Notes: a model not told the origin generated them from the letters alone. A DNA stretch of 39,614 nt from Eubacteriales Family XIII. Incertae Sedis bacterium (GCA_031266025.1 JAISBV010000130.1:1-39614); one strand, 5' to 3'; positions 15,857-23,083 are shown, numbered from the stretch's first letter. A program made the numbers and translations.

Positions 15857-15885
15857 TTGACGCTATTTCTTATATATGCTAAAAT
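15857..15885 (+). promoter_or_regulatory. Strong extended -10 promoter in front of a tiny ORF
   Basis: TTGACG (15857-15862), 17-bp spacer, then TGC-TAAAAT (-10 at 15880-15885): a good sigma-A promoter with an extended -10. The only open frame downstream on this strand is the 35-codon ORF at 15982, followed by the antisense of the trpR-like gene. Confidence 0.6.
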
Positions 15886-15921
15886 TTTCATGAGAAGTTC
15901 AATCAATCCCGTCAATTAAAA

Positions 15922-15957
15922 TCGACCGGCAGGAAATGCGCGATCAAAACCGGTCGA
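15922..15957 (+). other. Leader hairpin
   Basis: TCGACCGG / CCGGTCGA form an 8-bp perfect stem in the predicted 5' leader, about 25 bp before the tiny ORF. No T-tract follows, so it looks like a leader structure or operator rather than a terminator. Confidence 0.4.
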
Positions 15958-15981
15958 CAGGTGTCTTTCGGAGGAACGCCT

Positions 15982-16089
15982 ATGTATACCGTACTGATCG
16001 ACAAAGAAAAAGTGAGCGCCCTCGCCCCGCTTCTTGATAGCGGAGAGAACGCAAGAAATGATTTTCTATTCTTTACCCGGCGTGAGTAA
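15982..16089 (+). CDS. Possible 35-residue small protein
   Basis: This ATG frame is absent from the ORF track. It is preceded by TTTCGGAGGAACGCCT (strong GGAGG, 7-nt spacing) and a good promoter. The predicted peptide is MYTVLIDKEKVSALAPLLDS..., ending FLFFTRRE, hydrophilic with a short hydrophobic patch. I recognise no family. It converges on the trpR-like gene and overlaps its last 24 bases. It could be a genuine small protein, the surviving N-terminus of a lost gene, or a leader ORF of an antisense transcript. Support comes from signals only, not homology. Confidence 0.4.
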   Translation: MYTVLIDKEKVSALAPLLDSGENARNDFLFFTRRE

Positions 16090-16383
16090 TCGGTCTGAGA
16101 GGTGTTTGATAGCTGTAACATAGCCTTCCGCGCCGTAACGATAGCACTTGTTTATGCGGCTTATCGTCGCAGTGCTGGCCTTTGTCAGCCTCTCGATTTC
16201 CTGATAGGTTTTGCCCTCGGACAAAAGCTTCGCGATGAAAAAGCGCTGTGAAAGAGCGCGCAATTCATTGACGGTGCTGACGTCCTCAAAGAAACGATAG
16301 CATTCCTCGGCGTTTTGCAAGGAAAGGACGGCCTCAAAAAAAGTATCTGTTTCGGGGCTTCGGAATTTCGATTTGTAAGCCAC
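16066..16383 (-). CDS. YerC/YecD-family TrpR-like DNA-binding protein
   Basis: This is a 105-residue predicted transcriptional regulator of the TrpR superfamily, the YerC/YecD branch common in Bacillota. SPETDTFFEAVLSLQNAEECYRFFEDVSTVNELRALSQRF leads into the helix-turn-helix GKTYQEIERLTKASTATISRINKCYRYG (roughly residues 56-84). The family lacks an established ligand, and tryptophan control should not be assumed. The GTG start at 16383 is supported by GAGGAGG about 9 nt upstream; there is no ATG nearby. It is divergent from thiE with only 43 bp between start codons, so the promoters must overlap. Confidence 0.88.
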   Translation of the reverse strand: MAYKSKFRSPETDTFFEAVLSLQNAEECYRFFEDVSTVNELRALSQRFFIAKLLSEGKTYQEIERLTKASTATISRINKCYRYGAEGYVTAIKHLSDRLLTPGKE

Positions 16384-16426
16384 TGCGACAAATCCTCCTC
16401 AATCGCACATAAAGTAAAGGCGCGCC

Positions 16427-17059
16427 ATGTTTGATGAAAAAAAATTGTTGCTTTATCTTTGTACCGACCGCGCCCTCGCGCGGGAACGTTCGCTTGATCA
16501 AGTAACGGAGATCGCGATCAAAGGCGGCGTCACTATGGTGCAGCTTCGCGAGAAAGAGCTTAACACGCGTGATTTTTTAAAAGCGGCGTTTTCTATGCGG
16601 TCGCTGACAAGGCGTCTCGGCGTGCCGCTCGTGATAAACGACCGTGCGGACATAGCGTTGGCCGTCGGCGCGGACGGTGTTCATCTCGGCGCTTCGGACA
16701 TGCCCGTCGAAACGGCGCGTAAGATAGTCGGAACCGGTATTTTCATAGGCGCCACAGCCCGAAGCGTTGAAGCGGCGCTCACGGCAAAACGGGCCGGCGC
16801 CGATTATCTGGGCGTCGGCGCCATGTTCCCCACGGGAACGAAGTCGGACACGGTGACAATAGGCGCGGATGCGCTCCGAGATATCAAAGCGGCGACCGGG
16901 TTGCCCATCGTCGGCATAGGCGGCGTGAACGCGCATAACGCGGAATCCGTGATGCTCGCCGGCGCGAGCGGCATAGCCGTCGTCTCGGCTATATTGTCGG
17001 CGGAAGACGTATATGCGGCGGCGCGCGCGCTCAGGTTGGCGGCGGAGCGATCATTATAA
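16427..17059 (+). CDS. thiE: Thiamine-phosphate synthase ThiE
   Basis: ThiE joins HMP-PP and the thiazole phosphate to form thiamine monophosphate. The 210-residue TIM barrel carries MVQLREKELNTRDFL, VPLVINDRADIALAVGADGVHLG, DYLGVGAMFPTGTKSD (phosphate/thiazole loop) and LPIVGIGGVNAHNAESVMLAGASGIAVVSAI. No other thiamine gene is in the window and there is no room for a TPP riboswitch in the 43-bp divergent gap. It is therefore an isolated thiE, either part of a dispersed pathway or a salvage enzyme. It ends 4 bp from the converging stop of the next minus-strand gene. Confidence 0.94.
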   Translation: MFDEKKLLLYLCTDRALARERSLDQVTEIAIKGGVTMVQLREKELNTRDFLKAAFSMRSLTRRLGVPLVINDRADIALAVGADGVHLGASDMPVETARKIVGTGIFIGATARSVEAALTAKRAGADYLGVGAMFPTGTKSDTVTIGADALRDIKAATGLPIVGIGGVNAHNAESVMLAGASGIAVVSAILSAEDVYAAARALRLAAERSL

Positions 17060-17063
17060 CGCA

Positions 17064-17687
17064 TTATTCGTCCAGCAAATAATCCCTTATTATATCGGTA
17101 GCAACGCCGTAAATATTTATAAAGGGTGAATCCCTGTCCACAAGCATACCCGATATCGCTTCGCCGAGCCGTTTGTCGTCGTACATATAATCAAGCTTGG
17201 CGAAATAGACGGACGTCATAGCTATATACGCGCCCATATTGGAATTCGGATGCTCGTCGTGATAGGCGGCGACTATGACGCCGTCGTCGCATTTTGCCGT
17301 CACGGTCGTGCAATGAGCGTCGCGCCAAATGAAAAAAGGCGTTTCCGTCTTGCCGTGCAGCAATTGCTTATAACGACTCGACGCCTCTATATTTTTTTCA
17401 AGCAGCGATATCAGCGTATTCAGATCGTCGGGACTGTACTGCGGAACGTCGGGGCTGAACGGCGTGAAATTCACCATACAAAGCGTATCCGCATGATCGT
17501 TATGATCTATTTTGCTCATGATGAACAAGCTGCGCCCGTAACCGTGCAACTCGTTGAACAGCTCAAACGCTATTTCGCCCGTCACATTGTTTACACGGTT
17601 CAGATCTATGATCTGCGAATCCTCTCTCCTGCCGGAAAAAGAAACATTGATTAAGCCGTTGTTTTGCTTCTGTACATGTATCGCCAT
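17064..17687 (-). CDS. Hypothetical protein, 207 residues
   Basis: I do not recognise this family. The frame is convincing: AGGAG 8 nt before the ATG, unbroken 207 codons, and tight spacing to the convergent thiE. The product looks soluble and acidic, with no signal peptide or membrane helix. It starts MAIHVQKQNNGLINVSFSGRR and contains a central HDxNDHADTLCMVNFTPFSPDVPQYSPDDLNTLISLLEKNIEAS and a late DYMYDDKRLGEAISGMLVDRDSPF. Its leader carries hairpin repeat family A 20 bp upstream and a perfect TATAAT (17868-17873) about 180 bp upstream. Function unknown. Confidence 0.75.
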   Translation of the reverse strand: MAIHVQKQNNGLINVSFSGRREDSQIIDLNRVNNVTGEIAFELFNELHGYGRSLFIMSKIDHNDHADTLCMVNFTPFSPDVPQYSPDDLNTLISLLEKNIEASSRYKQLLHGKTETPFFIWRDAHCTTVTAKCDDGVIVAAYHDEHPNSNMGAYIAMTSVYFAKLDYMYDDKRLGEAISGMLVDRDSPFINIYGVATDIIRDYLLDE

Positions 17688-17707
17688 GTGGAGCTCCTAT
17701 CTTTGAT

Positions 17708-17771
17708 GTTATAACGCATCAGCAGAAAAATTTCGAATGTAGAAATTTTTCTTACACCTGTGCGTTTCAAC
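17708..17771 (-). repeat. Hairpin repeat family A, copy 4 (diverged stem)
   Basis: Read on the minus strand this is a 64-nt element with outer arms GTTGAAACGC and GCGTTATAAC, exactly as copy 2. The inner stem is AGAAAAATTTC / GAAATTTTTCT around TACATTC, so both sides of the stem changed while pairing was kept. It lies in the 5' leader of the hypothetical gene, 20 bp before its ATG. Confidence 0.65.
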
Positions 17772-17822
17772 GAAGCGGGGGAGATGCCCACCGCTTGTTG
17801 CGGGAAGCGGAGCCCGCCGCCG

Positions 17823-17873
17823 TAACTTCGCCTGAAGCGGGGACATTGGCAGCGAAGTTATGATTCCATTATA
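17823..17873 (-). promoter_or_regulatory. -10 element and leader stem before hypothetical gene
   Basis: On the minus strand a perfect TATAAT (17868-17873) follows GGG. The nearest TTGACT is 22 bp upstream, too far for a canonical pair, so the -35 is uncertain. Just downstream a 9-bp stem TAACTTCGC/GCGAAGTTA (17823-17860) would form in the leader. Nothing else is evident in 17772-17924 apart from a nine-A tract. Confidence 0.4.
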
Positions 17874-17924
17874 CCCGACTTTTTGCTAAAAAAAAAGTCA
17901 ATACTGTTTTTTGTTTATTCCGCT

Positions 17925-19241
17925 CTATAAATCCTTGAAATGAAATTCACGCCGGCCCTCCGCATAATCGCCTACAGTCTGACCCGAGCCGCGCAGCTCG
18001 TATTTGTATGTTACAAGGCCCGAAAGTCCTACGGGGCCGCGCGCGTGAAGCTTACCCGTGCTAATGCCCACCTCGGCGCCGAAGCCGTAGCGAAAGCCGT
18101 CCGCAAAACGCGTGGAGCAGTTGTGATATACGCCCGCCGAATCTACAAGCAGCATAAAACGCTCGGCTGCGGCCGAGTCTTCCGTCAGTATGGCGTCCGT
18201 ATGGTGAGAGCCGTATTTGTTAATGTGATCTATGGCCTCATCGAGACTTTCGACGATCTTGACGGAGATGATATAATCAAGATACTCCGTCGCGAAGTCG
18301 TCTTCCTCGGCCGGCGACAGTTCGGGAACGAGCCTCAGTGTTTCGCCGCAGCCTTTTACTTCTACGCCGTGCGCGCGAAGATCGGCGCAGACCGCAGGAA
18401 GCAGCTTGGCGGCCGCCTTGCGGTGAACGAGCAGGGTTTCTGCCGCGTTGCAGGCGGCGACATATTGTGTCTTCGCGTCGCGTATAACAGGTATGGCTTT
18501 TGGGACGTCGACGGATTTATCCGCGTATATATGGCAGATGCCGTCGGAATGCCCCATCACAGGGATGCTCGAATGCTCCATGATATATCTGACGAACGCG
18601 TTCGAGCCCCTCGGTATAAGCAGGTCTATAAACTCGTGACAGCCGAGCAGCTCGTCTACATCGGCGCGCGTTTCAGCCAAAGTTAAAAATCCTTCGGGAA
18701 GCTTTGCTTCGGCGCCGGCCTTGAATATGACGTCGAACAGCGCTTTGTTCGTGCGCGCGGCCTCGCTGCCGCCTTTGAGGATCGTGCAGTTGCCGCTCTT
18801 AAGGCACAGCGACGCTATCTGTATCAGCGCGTCCGGCCGCGATTCGAATATGACGCCTATTACACCTATGGGGCAGCTGACTTGCCGAAGAGCAAGTCCT
18901 TCGTCAAGTTCTCGATGCAAGAGTGTACGAAACAGCGGGTCGGGCAGCGATATGAGATCTTGTATGCCCGCGACGGCGTCACGCAGCTTGTGCCCGTCAA
19001 AGCGCAGCCGCGTCATGACGGGCTCCGGCAGTCCGCTTTGCGCCCCGGCGGCGATATCCTCTTCGTTCGCGGCAAATATCTCGGCTTTATGCGTTTCGAG
19101 AGCTTCCGCTATCGCGCGCAGAGCGCCGTTGCGCGCGTCGCTCGAAAGAGAAGCCATGCGAAAACTGTCCGCTTTTACCCTGCGCGCAAGCTCGGCCGCG
19201 CCTATATCGGGATACTTATTCATATGTCCGTCTTTATTCAT
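17925..19241 (-). CDS. proA: Glutamate-5-semialdehyde dehydrogenase (gamma-glutamyl phosphate reductase)
   Basis: ProA reduces gamma-glutamyl phosphate to glutamate semialdehyde with NADPH in proline synthesis. The protein is 438 residues from the ATG at 19241, close to the usual ~415-430. Features include CPIGVIGVIFESRPDALIQIASLCLKSGN, LKGGSEAARTN, the catalytic cysteine segment TQYVAACNAAETLLVH and SIPVMGHSDGICHIYADKSVD. The ORF track begins 177 nt further upstream, inside the neighbouring gene; AAAGGACGG supports 19241, while an ATG 18 nt later is less well placed. proB is not adjacent or in the window. It lies 59 bp downstream of the metallophosphoesterase gene and may be read from it. 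Confidence 0.93.
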   Translation of the reverse strand: MNKDGHMNKYPDIGAAELARRVKADSFRMASLSSDARNGALRAIAEALETHKAEIFAANEEDIAAGAQSGLPEPVMTRLRFDGHKLRDAVAGIQDLISLPDPLFRTLLHRELDEGLALRQVSCPIGVIGVIFESRPDALIQIASLCLKSGNCTILKGGSEAARTNKALFDVIFKAGAEAKLPEGFLTLAETRADVDELLGCHEFIDLLIPRGSNAFVRYIMEHSSIPVMGHSDGICHIYADKSVDVPKAIPVIRDAKTQYVAACNAAETLLVHRKAAAKLLPAVCADLRAHGVEVKGCGETLRLVPELSPAEEDDFATEYLDYIISVKIVESLDEAIDHINKYGSHHTDAILTEDSAAAERFMLLVDSAGVYHNCSTRFADGFRYGFGAEVGISTGKLHARGPVGLSGLVTYKYELRGSGQTVGDYAEGRREFHFKDL

Positions 19242-19300
19242 ACTGTCCGTCCTTTCCGGGCTGTTCACACGCGGGTTGGCCGGCTTGAGACCCGATTTCG

Positions 19301-20218
19301 CTATTTGTTGAAATTGTAATAACTCGTGTTTGAACAGAAGTTTATTATGGATTCCGGGCCTTTCACTATATTGCGTTTTATGTACAGGCTGCCGTCCCTC
19401 TTGCTGTGCATGCGCCATGAAACGAGATATATCTTGCCGTATGTGATCTCAAGGCAGTGTATGCCCCTCGGCTGTATGCAGCAACCGCAGTTGAAATACG
19501 CGGGCTCTCCGGGCGAAGGGAATTTGGGCCTGTGCGTATGCCCGCAGATGATGCTGATCCCGTTCGTGAGATTCCATTTACGAAAATGCTTTTCGAGCCG
19601 GTGCCGTTTCTCCCTGTTTCGCGCGGGGCTCGACATGTAATGTATGCCCGCAAAATGCAGGTAGCGCCAAAAGTAGCGCACGAGGGCGCATGACACGCGC
19701 CATAGCTGGTCGTTCAGCAAATCGCCCTGATGCCCGTGTACAACAAATATCTCCTGCTCCGTATCCCTGTGCTTCAAGACCAAGGCTTCGTGTACGTGCA
19801 TATCCGAGAATAGCGCCTCTTCCGTTTCAAGGTAATCGTCATAAACGACGTACAGATTATTATCGACGTAGGATTGTTTTTTCAGCTGCATGTTGTGATT
19901 GCCGTACAGCATGTACAAGCGGCGCGAGGCGTGAAATTTTTTCAATAATTCAAAAATGAGCGAATGCGAATTGTAGATGCGCTGAAACTGTCGATTCTCC
20001 CATAACTCATCGCCGTCGCCCACTTCTACGTATGTGAAATCGTTTTGATAATAATAATTCAACGCGCGATAATAGATATGCCTGTTCCTTGCGAATTCAT
20101 CCGACAGGCTGTCGTCGCCGCGATGCACGTCGCTGAAAAACACAAATTTAGAGCGGTCGTCGAACGGAACAGGAAAAGCGCTCATAAACGCCTTGTCGAG
20201 CCTTGAGCGTATTCTCAT
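19301..20218 (-). CDS. Calcineurin-like metallophosphoesterase (LpxH-like)
   Basis: This is a 305-residue two-metal phosphoesterase with all five motif blocks: D30-x-H32 (FFSDVHRGDD), GDGDELWEN, GNHN, VVHGHQGD and GHTHRP. The third block reads GNHN where most family members have GNHD or GNHE. Overall shape and motif order resemble the UDP-2,3-diacylglucosamine pyrophosphatase (LpxH/YbbF) group. No other lipid A genes are present and the organism looks Gram-positive, so the substrate should be left open. The region between motifs 4 and 5 is basic (RNREKRHRLEKHFRKW). AAGGAAG lies upstream of the ATG. Confidence 0.82.
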   Translation of the reverse strand: MRIRSRLDKAFMSAFPVPFDDRSKFVFFSDVHRGDDSLSDEFARNRHIYYRALNYYYQNDFTYVEVGDGDELWENRQFQRIYNSHSLIFELLKKFHASRRLYMLYGNHNMQLKKQSYVDNNLYVVYDDYLETEEALFSDMHVHEALVLKHRDTEQEIFVVHGHQGDLLNDQLWRVSCALVRYFWRYLHFAGIHYMSSPARNREKRHRLEKHFRKWNLTNGISIICGHTHRPKFPSPGEPAYFNCGCCIQPRGIHCLEITYGKIYLVSWRMHSKRDGSLYIKRNIVKGPESIINFCSNTSYYNFNK

Positions 20219-20309
20219 ACGGTCATACTTCCTTTTATGTTATAAAACGAGACGAAATACGTTCCCGTGTAAATCTCGCAGTGATGTTTTTTGCAATAGT
20301 TTCGATAAT

Positions 20310-20337
20310 ATTGTATCACGCCGCGCCGAATAATAAA
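20310..20337 (-). promoter_or_regulatory. Candidate promoter for the metallophosphoesterase gene
   Basis: On the minus strand TTTATT, a 16-bp spacer and TGA-TACAAT (extended -10 at 20310-20315) lie about 92 bp before the start codon. The -35 is weak. Confidence 0.4.
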
Positions 20338-20405
20338 AGCACAATTCGTGGGAATTCCCATTTTGCCGACGCCGGTCAAGCCTGTCTGCCGCGAAGAATA
20401 AACGA

Positions 20406-20425
20406 CCCCGCAGCAAGCTGCGGGG
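20406..20425 (-). terminator. GC-rich palindrome, possible terminator of exonuclease gene
   Basis: CCCCGCAGC / GCTGCGGGG (loop AA) is a perfect 9-bp stem 18 bp after the exonuclease stop. On the minus strand it is followed by TCGTTTATTCTT. The same word occurs diverged at 426-450 and 527-547, so it is also a dispersed repeat. Confidence 0.5.
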
Positions 20426-20443
20426 TATTGCAGCAGAAGCTTC

Positions 20444-21445
20444 CTACGCGCCGAAACGCGCAAGCGCCGTTCTTGTTATGCGCTTGATCAACCTGTTCAT
20501 AGGCCCGTAGTTTATCTCGTTCCCTTGGCGAAGCGCCAAATAACCGCTGCCGTAAGCCGGATAGGCGGCAAATTCGCCGTCGTCCGCGCCGAGCTCCGCA
20601 ATATCCGCGAACACGACCCCTTTTTCGTACAGGCACGGAATGCGTATGCTGAAGCTTTCGGTCTCGTTTTGGAACGACGCCTGCCACGGTTCGTCGAAGA
20701 TCACATAATCGAAAGGCAGCGCCTTGTATCTGCCCGAAAACTCAACGGCATGCCGGTCTATCTTGATTCCGTTGACAAACGCCAAGGATTCGCCGCATTT
20801 CACGGGAAAGCCCGTATGGGCGGCGACCTCGTGCATATCCAGTTTGGCGAACAGGCGCAAGATACGCGCGAGTTGCCGCAGATCGTCGCTGTTGTGCAGC
20901 AATATGCGGCGCAGCAGTTCGGGCGACCCGTTGGCCGTATATTCGTAATACAGTCGGACGCTGTCCGCGCCCGAAATGTCGTCTTTGCGTTCACGCCACA
21001 GACCCAAATAGTCTTCTACGGTCTTTTGCTTCAAATTCGGAAGCATGCCGCTGAGCATCGAATGTCCGCGAACCACGCGGTACATGTCAATATTCAGGCA
21101 AGCGTCGAACGCCGGTGCGAGATGCCGCCGCTCAAGCCGCGCGTTCACGAACGGAACGTCGAAACGATCACCGTTGTAGCTGAACAGCACGTCCGCGCCG
21201 CCTATGGCGTCCGTATACAGCGTAAGAAGATCGACTTCTTCATGTGATCCTTCCGAAAAGAATTGTCTGACGCGGACGCCGCCGGCGCATGGCGTCAGCA
21301 GACCGCCGAGGACGATCTTGGCGCTGTTCGCGCCGAGCCCCGTGGTTTCGATATCGAATACGCCGAGACGGGCGTCGCCGAAATAGAAGTCGAATATTTC
21401 GGAAGAATAGAACGGTTCCTCATAAACCGTATCCACAAAATGCAC
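20444..21445 (-). CDS. DEDD-type 3'-5' exonuclease (YprB-like RNase H fold)
   Basis: This is a predicted nuclease of the ribonuclease-H-like YprB family. Acidic residues are at D31/E33 (FDIETTGLG), SYNGDRFDVPF, NIDMYRVVRG and the late NSDDLRQLARI, giving a DnaQ-like DEDD arrangement over residues ~25-200. A 110-residue C-terminal region follows that I do not recognise. The ORF track starts at a TTG (21472). I chose the GTG at 21445 because AGGAGG lies 7 nt before it, giving 333 residues. It is transcribed from a good promoter at 21590-21618 with a strongly folded leader. Roles proposed for the family are in DNA or RNA processing; no partner is adjacent. Confidence 0.8.
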   Translation of the reverse strand: MHFVDTVYEEPFYSSEIFDFYFGDARLGVFDIETTGLGANSAKIVLGGLLTPCAGGVRVRQFFSEGSHEEVDLLTLYTDAIGGADVLFSYNGDRFDVPFVNARLERRHLAPAFDACLNIDMYRVVRGHSMLSGMLPNLKQKTVEDYLGLWRERKDDISGADSVRLYYEYTANGSPELLRRILLHNSDDLRQLARILRLFAKLDMHEVAAHTGFPVKCGESLAFVNGIKIDRHAVEFSGRYKALPFDYVIFDEPWQASFQNETESFSIRIPCLYEKGVVFADIAELGADDGEFAAYPAYGSGYLALRQGNEINYGPMNRLIKRITRTALARFGA

Positions 21446-21494
21446 GTCGCTTCCTCCTGCGCCTGCGGTCAAAAGCCTTTAAAATGCCCATATA

Positions 21495-21530
21495 AACAAG
21501 ATAAGCTGCAGGGGTGCAGCTTATCTTGTT
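21495..21530 (-). other. Perfect 16-bp leader hairpin of exonuclease gene
   Basis: AACAAGATAAGCTGCA pairs perfectly with TGCAGCTTATCTTGTT around a CCCC (minus strand) loop. It falls in the predicted transcript about 50 nt after the start site and 49 nt before the GTG start codon. There is no long T-tract after it, so it may be a leader structure or another dispersed palindrome rather than a terminator. Confidence 0.55.
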
Positions 21531-21589
21531 CAAAAGGGGTATTGGGATTAGAGATTAATGAGGTTATTAGGGGGATAACCACGTTCTCT

Positions 21590-21618
21590 ATTATATATAC
21601 CTCTGAATCAAAAATCAA
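21590..21618 (-). promoter_or_regulatory. Promoter for the exonuclease gene
   Basis: On the minus strand TTGATT (21618-21613), 17-bp spacer and TATAAT (21595-21590) form a near-consensus sigma-A promoter in an AT-rich spacer. It gives a leader of roughly 135 nt. Confidence 0.65.
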
Positions 21619-21694
21619 GTATTGATTGAAAATTTCCACAATAAAAATTAAAAAATTTGTTGCTTGCTCAAAGATTCCGCCAAAAATGCTCAAA

Positions 21695-22513
21695 TTATGG
21701 GCGACGCGCGAGCCGTGCGGGCGGTTCTCGCGGCGGAGGAGGCACGGTCGGGAGCTCTGAATTTTCCTTCCACGCCCTCGGCGTCCTCTCTTTTGAGATG
21801 TAAAGCATTGTCCAACGCTCCGCGTACTTTGCCGCGTCCATATCGAAATATGAGTCGCCGTCCGATATTGAATCGAATGTGGGATCGGCGGACATCCATC
21901 GTCCGAGCGACTCGACCCATATCGACAGTCTCGCGTGAAGATCCGATATTTTGACCCATCTGCCGTTCAGATATCGGTGAGGTGTTTCACCTTTACCCGA
22001 AGAAACGCGCTTTTTGCCGTTAGCGTCGAAATAAATTTCGCCTTTGCGCGCCGCTCTGTCGATCTTGCCTATTTCTATCTTCACGGGTATGCCGAGCGCC
22101 CGCAGACTGCCCGCTATGCCGTACGTGTAGCCGCCGCACAGGCTCTTTGGTTTTGACGTGCTCTTCCCCGTCAGGTATTCCGCGACGAGCGTCAAAACGG
22201 ACAGATAGTCGTATCTTTGTATGCGCGTCGCGCGTTCGCCGGCGGGCAGATCACGCACTGCGACAAGCGCGTCGCGGTCATATTCCATATTGTTCGTGTA
22301 TACGCCGTAAACCGCGCGTATCATCTCGGCGTCCGTCTTCGCTCCGGCGCTCATCACCATGTACTCCGCCCAAGCCTTGCCTGTCGCGTCGTCCGACTGC
22401 ACCATCTCGCTCGCGGCCGTAAAATCCGAAGCGCTCAAAACTGTGAGCGGACAAAGCATCATAAACGCAAGGGCGCAGACAAAAGCTTTTGTATTTAATT
22501 TTATCGTCATCAT
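21695..22513 (-). CDS. Secreted transglutaminase-like protein
   Basis: This 272-residue protein has an N-terminal signal peptide (KAFVCALAFMMLCPLTVLSASD). Its transglutaminase/protease core has a complete triad: C126 in SLCGGYTYGIAGSLRALGIP, H193 in DLHARLSIWV and D210 in MSADPTFDS. Bacterial proteins of this kind are usually cysteine proteases or amide-bond-forming enzymes at the cell surface; no substrate can be read. The C-terminus is a low-complexity Pro/Arg tail (TVPPPPREPPARLARRP). The ATG at 22513 is one of two tandem ATGs with a weak AGGATTG upstream. It is monocistronic by appearance. Confidence 0.8.
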   Translation of the reverse strand: MMTIKLNTKAFVCALAFMMLCPLTVLSASDFTAASEMVQSDDATGKAWAEYMVMSAGAKTDAEMIRAVYGVYTNNMEYDRDALVAVRDLPAGERATRIQRYDYLSVLTLVAEYLTGKSTSKPKSLCGGYTYGIAGSLRALGIPVKIEIGKIDRAARKGEIYFDANGKKRVSSGKGETPHRYLNGRWVKISDLHARLSIWVESLGRWMSADPTFDSISDGDSYFDMDAAKYAERWTMLYISKERTPRAWKENSELPTVPPPPREPPARLARRP

Positions 22514-22600
22514 AGCATCAATCCTGTCAAAACATACAGGCGCCGAGTCTTACTCATTTGACGACGAAAACGCGCGTTATGCTCCGACCCGAATAGACGC

Positions 22601-22629
22601 TTTTCATTTTTATTTATGTATGGTACAAT
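22601..22629 (+). promoter_or_regulatory. Candidate promoter for thioredoxin gene
   Basis: TTTTCA (22601-22606), 17-bp spacer and an extended TGG-TACAAT (22624-22629). The transcript would have a ~120-nt leader that includes the 29-bp repeat at 22670. Confidence 0.45.
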
Positions 22630-22669
22630 AATGTGGATGTGACGGGCGTCGCAAAAGACGGTTCTGAAC

Positions 22670-22698
22670 GGTTACCGCTCAAAGGTTCAATCAAGACT
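22670..22698 (+). repeat. Solo left-end sequence related to the foldback element
   Basis: GGTTACCGCTCAAAGGTTCA and the following AATCAAGACT match the sequence abutting the long foldback copy (37916-37944) at about 25 of 29 positions. The terminal repeat ACTACTCAAAC does not follow here. It may be a decayed remnant or the true outer end of the element. Confidence 0.5.
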
Positions 22699-22756
22699 GC
22701 GAACGAAGCGTTAATCGGCCGGCGACGCGCGGCTTTAATAGCGAACGGAGGTTAAA

Positions 22757-23083
22757 ATGAACGGGAATATTATAATGCTGACGGAAGAAAATTACGAAGG
22801 TGAAGTCCTTAGTAAGCAGGGACTCATTGTGATTGATTTCTATGCCGATTCGTGTATGCCCTGCAAGCTTATGGCGCCCGCGTTCGCCGAGGTCGCTCTC
22901 GAATACGAGGGCCGGGCGCGTTTCGCGAAGATAAATGTCTACGATTCGAAGAAATTGGCCCTAAAGAACAAAGTGTTGGGCATGCCCACCCTGTTGTTTT
23001 TTAAGGACGGCGAAGAGGCGGATCGCGTATCGGGCCCGCTTGACGCGGTTCAGCTGAAAGGAAGGGTAGACGCTCTGATTTGA
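22757..23083 (+). CDS. Thioredoxin-like protein with CMPC active site
   Basis: This is a 108-residue thioredoxin-fold protein with the dithiol at C33 and C36 (ADSCMPCKLMAP) and the cis-proline loop GMPTLLFFKDGEE. Classical thioredoxins have CGPC; here the first dipeptide residue is Met, which usually alters redox potential and partner choice. The rest of the fold (VIDFYA..., FAKINVYDSKKLALKNKVLGMPT) is standard. GGAGG lies 7 nt before the ATG. No thioredoxin reductase is adjacent. Likely cytosolic, as there is no signal peptide. Confidence 0.88.
   Translation: MNGNIIMLTEENYEGEVLSKQGLIVIDFYADSCMPCKLMAPAFAEVALEYEGRARFAKINVYDSKKLALKNKVLGMPTLLFFKDGEEADRVSGPLDAVQLKGRVDALI

Noticed and set aside
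16384-16426. TPP riboswitch before thiE
   Set aside because: The divergent gap is 43 bp, too short for the aptamer, and shows no THI-box sequence.
19242-19418. N-terminal extension of ProA in the ORF track
   Set aside because: It lies within the 3' end of the metallophosphoesterase gene in another frame; the internal ATG with AAAGGACGG fits the family start.
21469-21693. 74-residue minus-strand ORF between the transglutaminase-like and exonuclease genes
   Set aside because: It starts just after a stop, has no ribosome-binding site, and covers the promoter and the perfect hairpin of the exonuclease leader.
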